Source: Enterobacter cloacae
GTDB taxonomy: Bacteria; Pseudomonadota; Gammaproteobacteria; Enterobacterales; Enterobacteriaceae
Assembly (NCBI RefSeq): GCF_011078175.1
Contig: NZ_JAALCJ010000002.1
Span: 62,001 to 126,000, forward strand
Direction: 5' to 3'
Length of the DNA: 64,000 nt
The position numbers and the translations under genes are program-made. The notes under the pieces are model-generated. The model saw nothing but the letters and a program-made list of their open reading frames with translations. It was not told the origin of the DNA and searched no databases. Positions 1-8,309 of the stretch are shown piece after piece. Every line of letters begins with the position of its first letter. Position 1 is the first letter of the stretch.

Positions 1-1
1 G

Positions 2-250
2 CCCTACGCGTTTAAGCGCGCGCTGTCCTCGTATTCGAACGAGGTCGTCCTGGTATTCAAAAGCACCTCTCTGGCCTACACCATCACTCTTATGGAAGTA
101 ATGGGCCACGGGCAGCTGCTGTACGGACGCACCTACGACGTGATGGTGTTTGGTGCGGCGGGTCTGGTCTATCTTGTGGTTAACGGCCTGCTGACGCTGA
201 TGATGCGTCTTATCGAGCGTAAAGCGCTGGCGTTTGAGCGCAGAAATTAA
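2..250 (+). CDS. artM: Arginine ABC transporter permease ArtM (C-terminal part)
   Basis: The reading frame is open from the first full codon of the window and ends at TAA 248-250, so only the last 82 residues are present. It is the inner-membrane permease of the arginine importer ArtPIQM-ArtJ. The tail reads as transmembrane helices with a basic end (LIERKALAFERRN), as in enterobacterial ArtM. artJ follows on the same strand after an intrinsic terminator, the usual enterobacterial order. The 5' part lies outside the window. Confidence 0.9.
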   Translation, partial: PYAFKRALSSYSNEVVLVFKSTSLAYTITLMEVMGHGQLLYGRTYDVMVFGAAGLVYLVVNGLLTLMMRLIERKALAFERRN

Positions 251-281
251 TCGACTTAATGCATAAATCTATTTTTGTAGT

Positions 282-315
282 GCGGGTAACCTGATGGGTT
301 ATCCGCATTTTTTTA
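282..315 (+). terminator. Intrinsic terminator after artM
   Basis: GCGGGTAACC pairs with GGTTATCCGC (one G-T pair) around a short TGAT loop, followed by a run of Ts. It separates the artPIQM operon from artJ. Confidence 0.85.
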
Positions 316-321
316 TGCTTT

Positions 322-360
322 AAATAATATTTAATCATATTTATTGCATATAAATTCATT
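322..360 (+). promoter_or_regulatory. Tandem ARG boxes (ArgR) before artJ
   Basis: Positions 343-360 (ATTGCATATAAATTCATT) match the 18-bp ARG box wnTGAATwwwwATTCAnw at all but one base. A weaker copy lies at 322-339, exactly 21 bp upstream, giving the 3-bp gap typical of paired ArgR sites. ArgR control of artJ is known in E. coli; its conservation here is inferred from this match. Confidence 0.75.
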
Positions 361-429
361 AAGTGGCATTGTACATCCATGCCGCAGACACGGCGCATAA
401 CGACAAGATAGACAGACGGGAGCATTACA

Positions 430-1161
430 ATGAAAAAGTTAGTTCTGGCCGCATTACTCGCAACCTTCGCCGCTGGCGCATCCGCCGCAGATAAAATCAA
501 TTTCGGCGTTTCTGCCACCTATCCGCCGTTTGAATCGCTGGATGCCAGCAACCAGATCGTCGGCTTCGACATCGACCTGGCGAAAGCGCTGTGCAAGCAG
601 ATGCAGGCCGACTGCACCTTTACTAACCACGCATTTGACAGTCTGATCCCGTCCCTGAAATTTAAAAAGTACGACGCGGTGATCTCCGGCATGGACATCA
701 CGCCAGAGCGCAGCAAGCAGGTCGCGTTCACCGACCCGTACTACGCGAACTCTGCGGTGGTGATTGCGAAGAAAGGAGCTTATAAATCTTTCGACGAGCT
801 GAAAGGCAAGCGCATCGGCATGGAAAATGGCACCACGCACCAGAAATACCTCCAGGACAAGCATCCTGAAGTGAAAACCGTGGCCTACGACAGCTATCAG
901 AACGCAATTATCGACCTGAAAAATGGCCGTATCGACGGCGTATTTGGCGACACCGCGGTCGTGAATGAGTGGCTGAAAACCAACCCGCAGCTGGGTACAG
1001 CGACGGATAAAGTGACCGATCCGCAGTACTTCGGCACCGGCCTGGGCATTGCCGTGCGTCCGGATAACAAGGCCCTGCTGGAAAAATTGAACGGCGCGCT
1101 GAAAGCGATCAAAGCTGACGGCACATACCAGAAAATCAGCGAGCAGTGGTTCCCGCAGTAA
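430..1161 (+). CDS. artJ: Arginine-binding periplasmic protein ArtJ
   Basis: 243 aa, the family's normal length. It has a clear Sec signal peptide (MKKLVLAALLATFAAGASA, cleaved before ADK) followed by a family-3 solute-binding domain beginning KINFGVSATYPPFES. ArtJ is the high-affinity arginine receptor that delivers arginine to ArtQM in the inner membrane. The ATG has a GGGAG ribosome site. It is transcribed separately from artM (terminator and ARG boxes between them). A REP-like palindrome follows the stop. The assignment rests on near-identity to E. coli ArtJ and on position. Confidence 0.95.
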   Translation: MKKLVLAALLATFAAGASAADKINFGVSATYPPFESLDASNQIVGFDIDLAKALCKQMQADCTFTNHAFDSLIPSLKFKKYDAVISGMDITPERSKQVAFTDPYYANSAVVIAKKGAYKSFDELKGKRIGMENGTTHQKYLQDKHPEVKTVAYDSYQNAIIDLKNGRIDGVFGDTAVVNEWLKTNPQLGTATDKVTDPQYFGTGLGIAVRPDNKALLEKLNGALKAIKADGTYQKISEQWFPQ

Positions 1162-1170
1162 TCTCTTTTT

Positions 1171-1231
1171 GTCGGGTGGTCTGGCCTGCGGGGGGTGGTC
1201 TGTAGGCCGGATAAGCGCAGCGCCGCCCGAC
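1171..1231. repeat. REP/BIME-like palindrome
   Basis: GTCGGGTGG at the left and CCGCCCGAC at the right form the outer arms, with an inner GTAGGCCGG unit, all typical of enterobacterial REP elements. It sits between the convergent artJ and the sensor kinase gene and may act as a transcript end or mRNA stabiliser. Confidence 0.6.
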
Positions 1232-1237
1232 AATTTC

Positions 1238-2707
1238 TCATAACGGCACAAAGAACCTGAACCGCGCCCCGCTCACGGACTCCATCAGCCTGATCCCCCC
1301 GCCGTGCAGCTCCAGCATTCTTTTCACGATTAACAGCCCTAACCCACCCCGGTGCTCGCGCGAGGCCTGCGGACTTAACGCTGACGGTCGCTGGAACAGA
1401 TCGTCCCGTAGCGCGCCATCAACGCCCGTTCCGCTGTCAGCCACTTCAACCTGCAACCGGTCGTTCTCCTGCCATACCGCCAGACGAATGTCTCCGCCTG
1501 CTGGCGTATGGCGTATCGCGTTATCCAGCAGATTCGTCACCACCCGTTCAATCATGGAAACATCAGCATTCACCAGCGGAAGCGGACCCGGCACGTCAAT
1601 GTGCAGGTTTAATTCGCGCGTGCGGGCGGTAAGTTCAAACTTCTGCGCCACGTCGGAAATCAGTTCAGCCATGGCAAATCGCTCGCGCTGGGGTTTGATG
1701 CCGCCGTGCTCAAGGCGCGCCAGCTCGAACAGCTGCTGCGACAGATGGCGCACCTTTTGCCCCTGACGCAGCGCGGTAGCGAGGTACTGCTGATGCTCCT
1801 GCGGCGACAGCGTGGCGGATTTCAGCGAAAGCGTTTCCAGATAACCCAGCAGCGACGTCAGCGGAGTGCGTAAGTCGTGCGAAATGTTGGCGATAAACTC
1901 CCGGCGCTGGCGGTCGCTGTCGGCCAGCCGATCCCACTGCGAGGTGATTTTGCGCGCCAGTTCGATAAACGTGTTGCGCAGGATCGCCACTTCATCCTTG
2001 CCGGCAGGCTCGAGCGACTGGGCCGCCAGCTGCTTAATTGCGCTGATGCTGTCCTGCTCCAGCCCGGCCACGTCCAGCGTGAGTTGTTTCACCGGGCGCG
2101 TCACCCAGTACCAGAGCAGTAACCCCGCCAGCAGACCAAACAGCGCCACCAGCAGCATCGACCACAGCGCCGTGCTCCAGAGCGCCTTGTGCCAGGCCAT
2201 CTCCGCCAGCGCGTTGGACTCCTCCCCCTGCAAAATAATGTACAAATATCCCTTCAGCTCACCATCCTGCCGCAGCGGGGTGGCGCTGAAGACTTTTTTA
2301 TTCTGACTTCGGGGGTCATCGCCAAACACCGGCATCACCGTCCCGCTGAGGAAATTCTGTATCGGCGCGAGGTCAATTTTTTGCCGCTGAATGTGCCCCG
2401 GCGGGGCGGCATCGGCCAGGATATCGCCATCTGGGGAGACAACATACAGCTCGACGCTCGGATTAAAGGTCATCAGCCGGTCGAACAGCGGTTTTAAGGC
2501 GCTGCGATCCACCCTGCCCTGCGCATCCAGAATCGCTTCCCGCTGCACAATCTGCTGCGCCAGCCCGCCGGAGAGCCGCTGCACCATCGCGTTACCATAC
2601 TGCATGCTGCTGTAGAGCTGCACCGCACAGGCGACGGTGGCGCAGAGCAGCAGTAACACCGTAAACAGCAGCGTGAGGCGCTGGCTCAGGCTAAAGCGAC
2701 GCATCAT
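1238..2707 (-). CDS. Two-component sensor histidine kinase (OmpR/EnvZ class)
   Basis: 489 aa from the chosen start. An N-terminal TM helix (about residues 10-30), a periplasmic sensor region, a second TM (about 180-203), a HAMP linker, then the dimerisation/phosphoacceptor box REFIANISHDLRTPL with His at about residue 277 and a C-terminal HATPase with N box (NLLDNAIRHTP) and G boxes (DSGTGVDG, GGLGLLIVKRML). The longer open frame reaches 2773, but ATG 2707 has GGAG seven bases upstream and gives the short overlap with the regulator gene expected of a translationally coupled pair. I do not recognise a named homologue; E. coli K-12 has no such pair between artJ and rlmC. The signal sensed is unknown. 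Confidence 0.9.
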   Translation of the reverse strand: MMRRFSLSQRLTLLFTVLLLLCATVACAVQLYSSMQYGNAMVQRLSGGLAQQIVQREAILDAQGRVDRSALKPLFDRLMTFNPSVELYVVSPDGDILADAAPPGHIQRQKIDLAPIQNFLSGTVMPVFGDDPRSQNKKVFSATPLRQDGELKGYLYIILQGEESNALAEMAWHKALWSTALWSMLLVALFGLLAGLLLWYWVTRPVKQLTLDVAGLEQDSISAIKQLAAQSLEPAGKDEVAILRNTFIELARKITSQWDRLADSDRQRREFIANISHDLRTPLTSLLGYLETLSLKSATLSPQEHQQYLATALRQGQKVRHLSQQLFELARLEHGGIKPQRERFAMAELISDVAQKFELTARTRELNLHIDVPGPLPLVNADVSMIERVVTNLLDNAIRHTPAGGDIRLAVWQENDRLQVEVADSGTGVDGALRDDLFQRPSALSPQASREHRGGLGLLIVKRMLELHGGGIRLMESVSGARFRFFVPL

Positions 2708-3398
2708 GATTCTGCTCCGCAAATTTGTAGCCTTTGCCCCAGACGGTGCGAACGATCTCAGGCTCGGCGGCATCTTTCTCTATTTTAATGCGCAGTCGGT
2801 TAATGTGGGTGTTGACGGTGTGTTCGTAGCCTTCGTGCTGATACCCCCACACCTGCTCAAGCAGTGCCAGCCGCGAAAAAACCTCACCGGGATGGCGGGC
2901 AAAGAAATAGAGCAGTTCAAATTCACGCGGGGTGAGATCGACGTGTTGACCGTTAAGACGCACGGTGCGCGCCAGCGGGTCGATAGTCAGACCGTGCGCC
3001 TGAATAATGCCGTCCGTCTGCGCCTGGCCCATCGCCTGCTGACGGCGAAACAGCGCCTTAATGCGGGCGATCAGCTCCTGCACCGAGAAAGGTTTGGCCA
3101 GATAATCATCCGCCCCGGTTTCCAGGCCGGTAATACGGTCAGTTTCACTGCTGCGGGCGCTAATGATGATAATGGGCAGGTAGCGGGTCATCTGGCGGAT
3201 ACGGCGGCAAATCTCCAGACCATCAACGTTCGGCAGCATCAGATCGAGGATCACTGCATCCCACGTCTGTGTATCAAGACGCTGTAAGGCAGTGTCCCCG
3301 TCGGATTCGTGGGTGATGGCGTAGCCTTCGTCTTCTAAATTGAGTCGCAGAAGCGCCGCGATATCGTGGTCATCTTCTACCAGCAGGATCTGCTTCAT
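2691..3398 (-). CDS. OmpR-family response regulator
   Basis: 235 aa. The receiver domain starts KQILLVEDDHD (acidic pair D9/D10), has phosphoacceptor Asp52 in VILDLMLPN and the conserved Lys in LAKPFS. The C-terminal winged helix ends with the canonical HTVNTHINRLRIKIE and VRTVWGKGYKF. It is the first gene of a two-gene operon with the overlapping histidine kinase. It presumably activates or represses genes in response to the kinase's periplasmic signal; targets cannot be read from the sequence. It is similar in general architecture to PhoB/WalR-type regulators but not assignable to a named pair. Confidence 0.92.
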   Translation of the reverse strand: MKQILLVEDDHDIAALLRLNLEDEGYAITHESDGDTALQRLDTQTWDAVILDLMLPNVDGLEICRRIRQMTRYLPIIIISARSSETDRITGLETGADDYLAKPFSVQELIARIKALFRRQQAMGQAQTDGIIQAHGLTIDPLARTVRLNGQHVDLTPREFELLYFFARHPGEVFSRLALLEQVWGYQHEGYEHTVNTHINRLRIKIEKDAAEPEIVRTVWGKGYKFAEQNHDASL

Positions 3399-3490
3399 GG
3401 GTAAGCCTTTATTGGTTTCTCATGGCTTAAGCTTACCCGATTTCACAGGGTCAAAGAGTTCACATTTTGTTGAACATTATGCAGGGTTCA

Positions 3491-3520
3491 TGCCGGGTGG
3501 CGGCTTCACCTTACCCGGCC
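3491..3520. repeat. REP-like palindrome overlapping the rlmC stop
   Basis: TGCCGGGTGG and TTACCCGGC form a REP hairpin. Its right arm supplies the last codons and the TAA of rlmC on the minus strand, so the repeat is partly coding. Confidence 0.55.
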
Positions 3521-4647
3521 TGCGCTTTGGTTAACAACGTCAGCACTTCATAATGGGCAGTATGCGGGAACATATCGAAAAGCTGAACGCGCGCAATGCG
3601 GTAGCCAGGCAGGCTGGCGATATCCTTCGCCATGGTCTGCGCGTTACAGCTGGAGTAGACGATGAACTCTGGCGCCATCCGGCTCAGGTAGTCGCACAGG
3701 GCTTTGCCAATTCCCCGGCGCGGCGGATTGACCAGCACCAGCGCCGGCACGTTGCCCTGCCCGGTGGCGAACTGCGTGGAATCCAGCGCCTGGAAGTGCA
3801 GATTCGTCAGCCCCAGCTCCGCGGCGGACTGTTTCGCGCAGGCGATAGCCTCGGCAGAAATCTCAATGCCGGTGAGCTGCATGTCTGGCGTGGCACAGTG
3901 CAGGCCGAATCCGCCGACGCCGCAGAACAGATCCCACATGTGATGAACCTGTAACGCACGCACCCAGTCGCGCGCGGCGGCGTACAGCGCGCTGGCGACG
4001 GTGGGGTTAGTCTGGAAGAAGCTTTGCGGACGGATCCACAGCGGCACGCCGTTAAAACGCTCCGCCAGCGCATGCTGGTTGGTGAAGAAAATCTCTTTCT
4101 CTCCTTCCATGATCGCCATATGCACCGGCTGAATATTTGCAGTAATAACCTTGAGCTGCGGAAGCTGTTCCTGTAACCCCGGCAGCGCCGCGCGCAGCTG
4201 CTCCAGCTTGGTTTCCGAACGCAGCACAAAGCGCAGCATCATGCCGCCGTCGATCTGGCTTTCGGTCAGCAGTAGGTACTTCAGCTCGCCGCGCCTGCGG
4301 GCAACGTTATAGGGCGTTAACCCCGCGCGGGCAATAAACGGTTTCAGTGCCGCGAAGACTGGCTCAAACGCGGCGGGATACAGCGGACAGCCGGTGAGAT
4401 CTTCTGGCGTGCCGTCGCGGTGCAGCATCCCCAACAGCGGCTTTTCGACGCTGCCGCTGACCACCATTTTGGCTTTATTGCGAAAGCCCTGCTCCGGGCC
4501 GCTGACGGGTGCACACCACTCGCCCACCGCGTGTGCTGCCAGCAGCTGTTGCAGGTCGACCATTTTGGCGGTGAGTTGTTGAGGGACCGGCTGTTCTATC
4601 CACTGACAGGAGCGGCAGCGTCCGGCGTCATAGAGTGCGCACTGCAT
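3511..4647 (-). CDS. rlmC: 23S rRNA (uracil-747-C5)-methyltransferase RlmC
   Basis: 378 aa, against 375 in E. coli. The N-terminal cysteines ([16 protein letters not shown]) belong to the 4Fe-4S ligand set of this family. A SAM-binding Rossmann motif ([15 protein letters not shown]) and the catalytic VNPPRRG and [11 protein letters not shown] segments (nucleophilic Cys) follow. The enzyme uses SAM to make m5U747 in 23S rRNA. It is a single gene flanked by ybjO and by the two-component pair. The last two codons lie inside a REP element, so its C-terminus may vary between strains. Confidence 0.95.
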   Translation of the reverse strand: MQCALYDAGRCRSCQWIEQPVPQQLTAKMVDLQQLLAAHAVGEWCAPVSGPEQGFRNKAKMVVSGSVEKPLLGMLHRDGTPEDLTGCPLYPAAFEPVFAALKPFIARAGLTPYNVARRRGELKYLLLTESQIDGGMMLRFVLRSETKLEQLRAALPGLQEQLPQLKVITANIQPVHMAIMEGEKEIFFTNQHALAERFNGVPLWIRPQSFFQTNPTVASALYAAARDWVRALQVHHMWDLFCGVGGFGLHCATPDMQLTGIEISAEAIACAKQSAAELGLTNLHFQALDSTQFATGQGNVPALVLVNPPRRGIGKALCDYLSRMAPEFIVYSSCNAQTMAKDIASLPGYRIARVQLFDMFPHTAHYEVLTLLTKAQAG

Positions 4648-4687
4648 ATGAAAACCTTAAGAATAACGAGGGCTGCGATTATACACA

Positions 4688-5161
4688 TTATTGCAGACGG
4701 AAGAACCGCCGGCTCGAGGCGGGTGCAAATAGCAGGAACAGGACCAGCACATCCGGCAGTTTTTGCATAACCAGTGAATGGAAAATCTCACGTCGTGACT
4801 CACCGGGTATGCTGAACAGCTCCGGATAGCCATAGCCCAGCGAGGCGGCCCACAAATAGCTGGCGGCGGTGATTTGCGTCAGCAGATACACCCATCGCGC
4901 CCAGTTACGCCCTTTCACCAGCGAGAACGCGCAGTAGATCTCAATAAACACCAGCATCAGGCTACTGAGAAACACCAGCGTCAGATTCCACGTTTGCGCG
5001 CTGCGGTGAATAAATTCCCCCATACCACGCGGCCCCAGCGTGTTCATTATCATCAGCACATCCAGGCAGCGGATCATAATAATGGCGAGCGCCGCCACCT
5101 GCACCAACGCTGGGACGTTCGGACGAGCGTGCGAATGACGTGTTTTTTGTAAGAATCCCAC
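4688..5161 (-). CDS. ybjO: DUF2593 inner-membrane protein YbjO
   Basis: 157 aa with about four hydrophobic helices (near residues 21-40, 58-78, 86-107, 130-148) and a basic C-terminus. Position between rlmC and potI, and the sequence itself, match E. coli YbjO (162 aa). It is an uncharacterised inner-membrane protein; no catalytic motif is visible. An intrinsic terminator separates it from the upstream pot operon, so it probably has its own promoter in 5160-5185 or depends on readthrough. Confidence 0.85.
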   Translation of the reverse strand: MGFLQKTRHSHARPNVPALVQVAALAIIMIRCLDVLMIMNTLGPRGMGEFIHRSAQTWNLTLVFLSSLMLVFIEIYCAFSLVKGRNWARWVYLLTQITAASYLWAASLGYGYPELFSIPGESRREIFHSLVMQKLPDVLVLFLLFAPASSRRFFRLQ

Positions 5162-5175
5162 TGTTTTTACTTCCC

Positions 5176-5205
5176 TGAAAAACAGTGCCGCGTCATACGC
5201 GGCAC
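5176..5205 (-). terminator. Terminator of the pot operon
   Basis: GTGCCGCG (5185-5192) pairs with CGCGGCAC (5198-5205) around TCATA. Read on the minus strand, the stem is followed by a T run (complement of the As at 5178-5182). Confidence 0.8.
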
Positions 5206-5227
5206 ATCACTGGAAATAGTAATTCCT

Positions 5228-6073
5228 TCAGCCGCGTCTTGCACGCTGGATATCGCGCACACGCTGTTTTTCCGCGCGCGCCATCAAATACCAGGCGATA
5301 AATCCGACAATTCCGACCACGCCAAGAATAATGGACGCCAGGGCGTTGATCTCCGGATTCACCCCCATCCGCACGCTGGAGAAGACCAGCATCGGCAGCG
5401 TAGTGGCGCCCGGCCCCGACACAAAGCTAGCGATGACCAGATCGTCGAGCGAGAGCGTGAACGCCAGCAGCCAGCCGGATATCACCGCCGGCATAATCAT
5501 CGGCAGCGTGATGATGAAAAAGACCTTCAGCGGCGTTGCGCCGAGATCCATCGCCGCCTCTTCAATGGAGCGATCCAGCTCGCGCAGCCGCGAGGAGATC
5601 ACCACCGCCACGTACGCGGTACAAAAGGTCACGTGCGCCAGCCAGATGGTGAGCATCCCGCGATCCGCCGGCCAGCCGATGGCGTGCGCCAGCGCGACAA
5701 ACAGCAGCAGCAGCGACAGGCCGGTGATCACGTCCGGCATGACCAGCGGGGCGGTGATCATAAACGCGAATCCATTCGCGCCGCGGAAACGGCCAAAGCG
5801 CACCATCACCAGCGCGGCAATCGTGCCCAGCACGCAGGCCATCGTCGCCGCCAGCGCCGCAATGGTCAGGCTCAAGCCCACCGCACTCATCATCGCATCA
5901 TCGTGGAACAGCTCGCTGTACCAGCGCGTCGACCAGCCCGCCCAGACGGTCACCAGCTTAGAGCTGTTGAACGAGTAGATCACCAGCATCAGCATTGGCG
6001 CATACAGGAAGGTAAAGCCAATAATGAGGATCGCAATTCGCCACGGGGAGCGGACTACCGGTAAGTTGTTCAT
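5228..6073 (-). CDS. potI: Putrescine ABC transporter permease PotI
   Basis: 281 aa from ATG 6073 (MNNLPVVRSPWR), the E. coli length. The open frame extends to 6115, but this start overlaps the potH stop as ATGA, a classic coupling junction. It is a six-TM permease with the EAA loop (EEAAMDLGATPLKVFFIITLP) that docks onto the ATPase PotG. With PotH it forms the inner-membrane channel of the putrescine importer PotFGHI. It is the last gene of the operon and is followed by an intrinsic terminator. Confidence 0.96.
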   Translation of the reverse strand: MNNLPVVRSPWRIAILIIGFTFLYAPMLMLVIYSFNSSKLVTVWAGWSTRWYSELFHDDAMMSAVGLSLTIAALAATMACVLGTIAALVMVRFGRFRGANGFAFMITAPLVMPDVITGLSLLLLFVALAHAIGWPADRGMLTIWLAHVTFCTAYVAVVISSRLRELDRSIEEAAMDLGATPLKVFFIITLPMIMPAVISGWLLAFTLSLDDLVIASFVSGPGATTLPMLVFSSVRMGVNPEINALASIILGVVGIVGFIAWYLMARAEKQRVRDIQRARRG

Positions 6074-7023
6074 CCATGCTCTCCCATCTGTTTTTGCTGA
6101 TGTTTGTGGAACCACATGATCGGCACGATCAGCAGGAGTAACATGACGATCGCCACCGCCGAGGCCACAGGCCAGTCGCGGTTATTGAAGAACTCCTGCC
6201 ACAGCACGCGGCCAATCATGATACTGTCCGGGCCGCCGAGCAGTTCCGGGATCACAAACTCCCCGACCGCCGGAATAAACACCAGCATCGACCCGGCAAT
6301 GATCCCGCCTTTGGTGAGCGGCACTATGACGCTGAAGAAAGTCTTCAGCGGACGCGCGCCGAGATCCAGCGAAGCTTCCACCAGCGAGTAATCGATCCGC
6401 GTCAGCGCCGTATAGATCGGCAGTACCATAAACGGCAGATAGGCATAGACAATCCCGATATACACCGCAAGGTTAGTGTGAAGGATGGTTAGCGGCTGGT
6501 CGATCACCCCAAGCCACAGCAGGAAGTTATTCAGTATGCCGTTGTTTTTCAGGATCCCCATCCACGCGTACACGCGGATCAGGAACGACGTCCACGACGG
6601 TAGAATGACCAACAGCAGTAAAATATTTCGCGTCGACGGCTTGCTGTGCGCCACCGCCCACGCCAGCGGGTAGCCCATCAACAAACAGCAGATCGTTGAA
6701 ATAGCCGCAACCTGTAGTGACTGCAAATAGGCTTCGAAATAGAGCGGATCGTCGGTCAGTTGCAGAAAGTTACCGAGATTTAAGGTCAGCGTCAGCTGGC
6801 CATCGGCCCACTCCCACAGATCGGTATACGGTGGGATCGCCCGCGCCATCTCCGCCAGGCTGATCTTAAAGACGATCAGGAACGGCAGCAGAAATAGCAG
6901 GATCAGCCAGATATAGGGCATGGCGATGACCAGCTTGCGGCCATGCGCCATCTGCATGCGCGCCAGCCAGAGCGCGAAGCCGCCCGGTTTTTTGACGCGG
7001 GCTGGAGGTTCAAGTGTACTCAT
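6070..7023 (-). CDS. potH: Putrescine ABC transporter permease PotH
   Basis: 317 aa with six TM helices and an EAA loop (VEASLDLGARPLKTFFSVIVP). It partners PotI in the putrescine channel. It starts 9 bp after potG and overlaps potI by four bases, so potGHI is one translationally linked block. The long hydrophilic N-terminus (MSTLEPPARVKKPGGF) is normal for PotH. Confidence 0.96.
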   Translation of the reverse strand: MSTLEPPARVKKPGGFALWLARMQMAHGRKLVIAMPYIWLILLFLLPFLIVFKISLAEMARAIPPYTDLWEWADGQLTLTLNLGNFLQLTDDPLYFEAYLQSLQVAAISTICCLLMGYPLAWAVAHSKPSTRNILLLLVILPSWTSFLIRVYAWMGILKNNGILNNFLLWLGVIDQPLTILHTNLAVYIGIVYAYLPFMVLPIYTALTRIDYSLVEASLDLGARPLKTFFSVIVPLTKGGIIAGSMLVFIPAVGEFVIPELLGGPDSIMIGRVLWQEFFNNRDWPVASAVAIVMLLLLIVPIMWFHKHQQKQMGEHG

Positions 7024-7032
7024 GACCGCTCC

Positions 7033-8166
7033 TTATACCGTCAGGACTACGCAACTGTCCGCATCCCAGCAGAGGCTTACTTCGTCGCCCCAGGTTGGCT
7101 GTCCCTTGCGATACCGATGTTCGTTCTGCAACTGGGCGCTGAGCATCTGCCCACTTTTCAGGCGCACATGGTAAATCGACAGATCGCCGAGATAGGCAAT
7201 GTGTACCACTTCGCCCACGGCAAAGTTATAGCCATCGGCGGGCGGCTCATCGCAAAGCATGATTTTTTCCGGGCGCAGGGCAACGTAAACCGGCACGTTG
7301 TCCACCACGGAGTTATCAGAGTCAACCTTCAGCGGGTGCACCAGCCCCGGCGATTCAATCACCAGCCCGTCGTCCTGGCGTTCCTTCAGCAGCCCTTCGA
7401 AGACGTTCACCGAGCCGATGAACTCCGCGCTGTAGCGGGTTGTCGGGTGTTCGTAAATCTCTTCCGGCTCGCCAATCTGCACGAACTTACCGCGATTCAT
7501 GATCGCAATGCGTCCGGCCATGGTCATCGCCTCTTCCTGGTCATGGGTCACCATTACGCAGGTCACCCCCACGCGCTCAAGGATATCCACCACTTCCAGC
7601 TGCATCCGGTCGCGCAGCTTTTTGTCCAGTGCGCCCATCGGCTCGTCGAGCAGTAATAATTTTGGACGCTTGGCCAGACTTCTTGCCAGCGCCACGCGCT
7701 GACGCTGGCCGCCGGAAAGCTGATGCGGCTTACGCTTCGCAAACTCCTGCATATGCACCAGGCCCAGCATCTCCGCCACGCGCGCGGCGATTTCGGCTTT
7801 CGGCAGCTTGTCCTGCTTGAGACCAAAGGCGATGTTCTGCTCGACGGTCATGTGTGGGAACAGAGCATAGGACTGGAACATCATATTAATGGGCCGCTGG
7901 TACGGCGGCACGCTGGAGAGGTCAACGCCATCCAGCACGATTTGCCCGGCGGTGGGCTGCTCAAACCCGGCCAGCATGCGCAGCAGGGTCGATTTACCGC
8001 AGCCGGATGCGCCGAGCAGGGCGAAAATTTCACCTTTATAGATCGTCAGGCTGACGTCGTCCACGGCATGCTGGCCGTCGAAGGATTTGGTAAGGTTACG
8101 AATTTCAAGAAGCGGGGTCAGCGCTTTACGGACTTTCGCCTGCGGGCGGGGGATCGCGTCATTCAC
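7033..8166 (-). CDS. potG: Putrescine ABC transporter ATPase PotG
   Basis: 377 aa from GTG 8166, which has GGAGAG upstream and gives the family N-terminus (N-D-A-I-P-R-P-Q); the open frame runs to an unlikely ATG at 8193. Walker A GASGCGKST, Q-loop, signature LSGGQRQRVALARSL, Walker B LLLLDEPMG and the H-loop VTHDQEEA are all present, with a C-terminal TOBE domain. It energises uptake through PotHI. It is separated from potF by a REP-rich gap, which often lowers downstream expression relative to the binding protein. Confidence 0.96.
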   Translation of the reverse strand: MNDAIPRPQAKVRKALTPLLEIRNLTKSFDGQHAVDDVSLTIYKGEIFALLGASGCGKSTLLRMLAGFEQPTAGQIVLDGVDLSSVPPYQRPINMMFQSYALFPHMTVEQNIAFGLKQDKLPKAEIAARVAEMLGLVHMQEFAKRKPHQLSGGQRQRVALARSLAKRPKLLLLDEPMGALDKKLRDRMQLEVVDILERVGVTCVMVTHDQEEAMTMAGRIAIMNRGKFVQIGEPEEIYEHPTTRYSAEFIGSVNVFEGLLKERQDDGLVIESPGLVHPLKVDSDNSVVDNVPVYVALRPEKIMLCDEPPADGYNFAVGEVVHIAYLGDLSIYHVRLKSGQMLSAQLQNEHRYRKGQPTWGDEVSLCWDADSCVVLTV

Positions 8167-8223
8167 GGGGTACTCTCCGGCATAGATCAACACTGGTGCA
8201 AACGCACCGTCAGGGTGCGCATC

Positions 8224-8292
8224 GCCGGGCAGCGCGAACGCTTGCCCGGCCTACGGGATTTGTCGGCCCGGTAAGCGACAGCGCCACCGGGC
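8224..8292. repeat. Two REP palindromes between potF and potG
   Basis: GCCGGGCAGCGC...TTGCCCGGC (8224-8250) and GCCCGGT...ACCGGGC (8266-8292) are two inverted-repeat units in BIME arrangement. They lie inside the operon and could stabilise the potF message. Confidence 0.6.
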
Positions 8293-8309
8293 AACGATAT
8301 CAAACGCCG

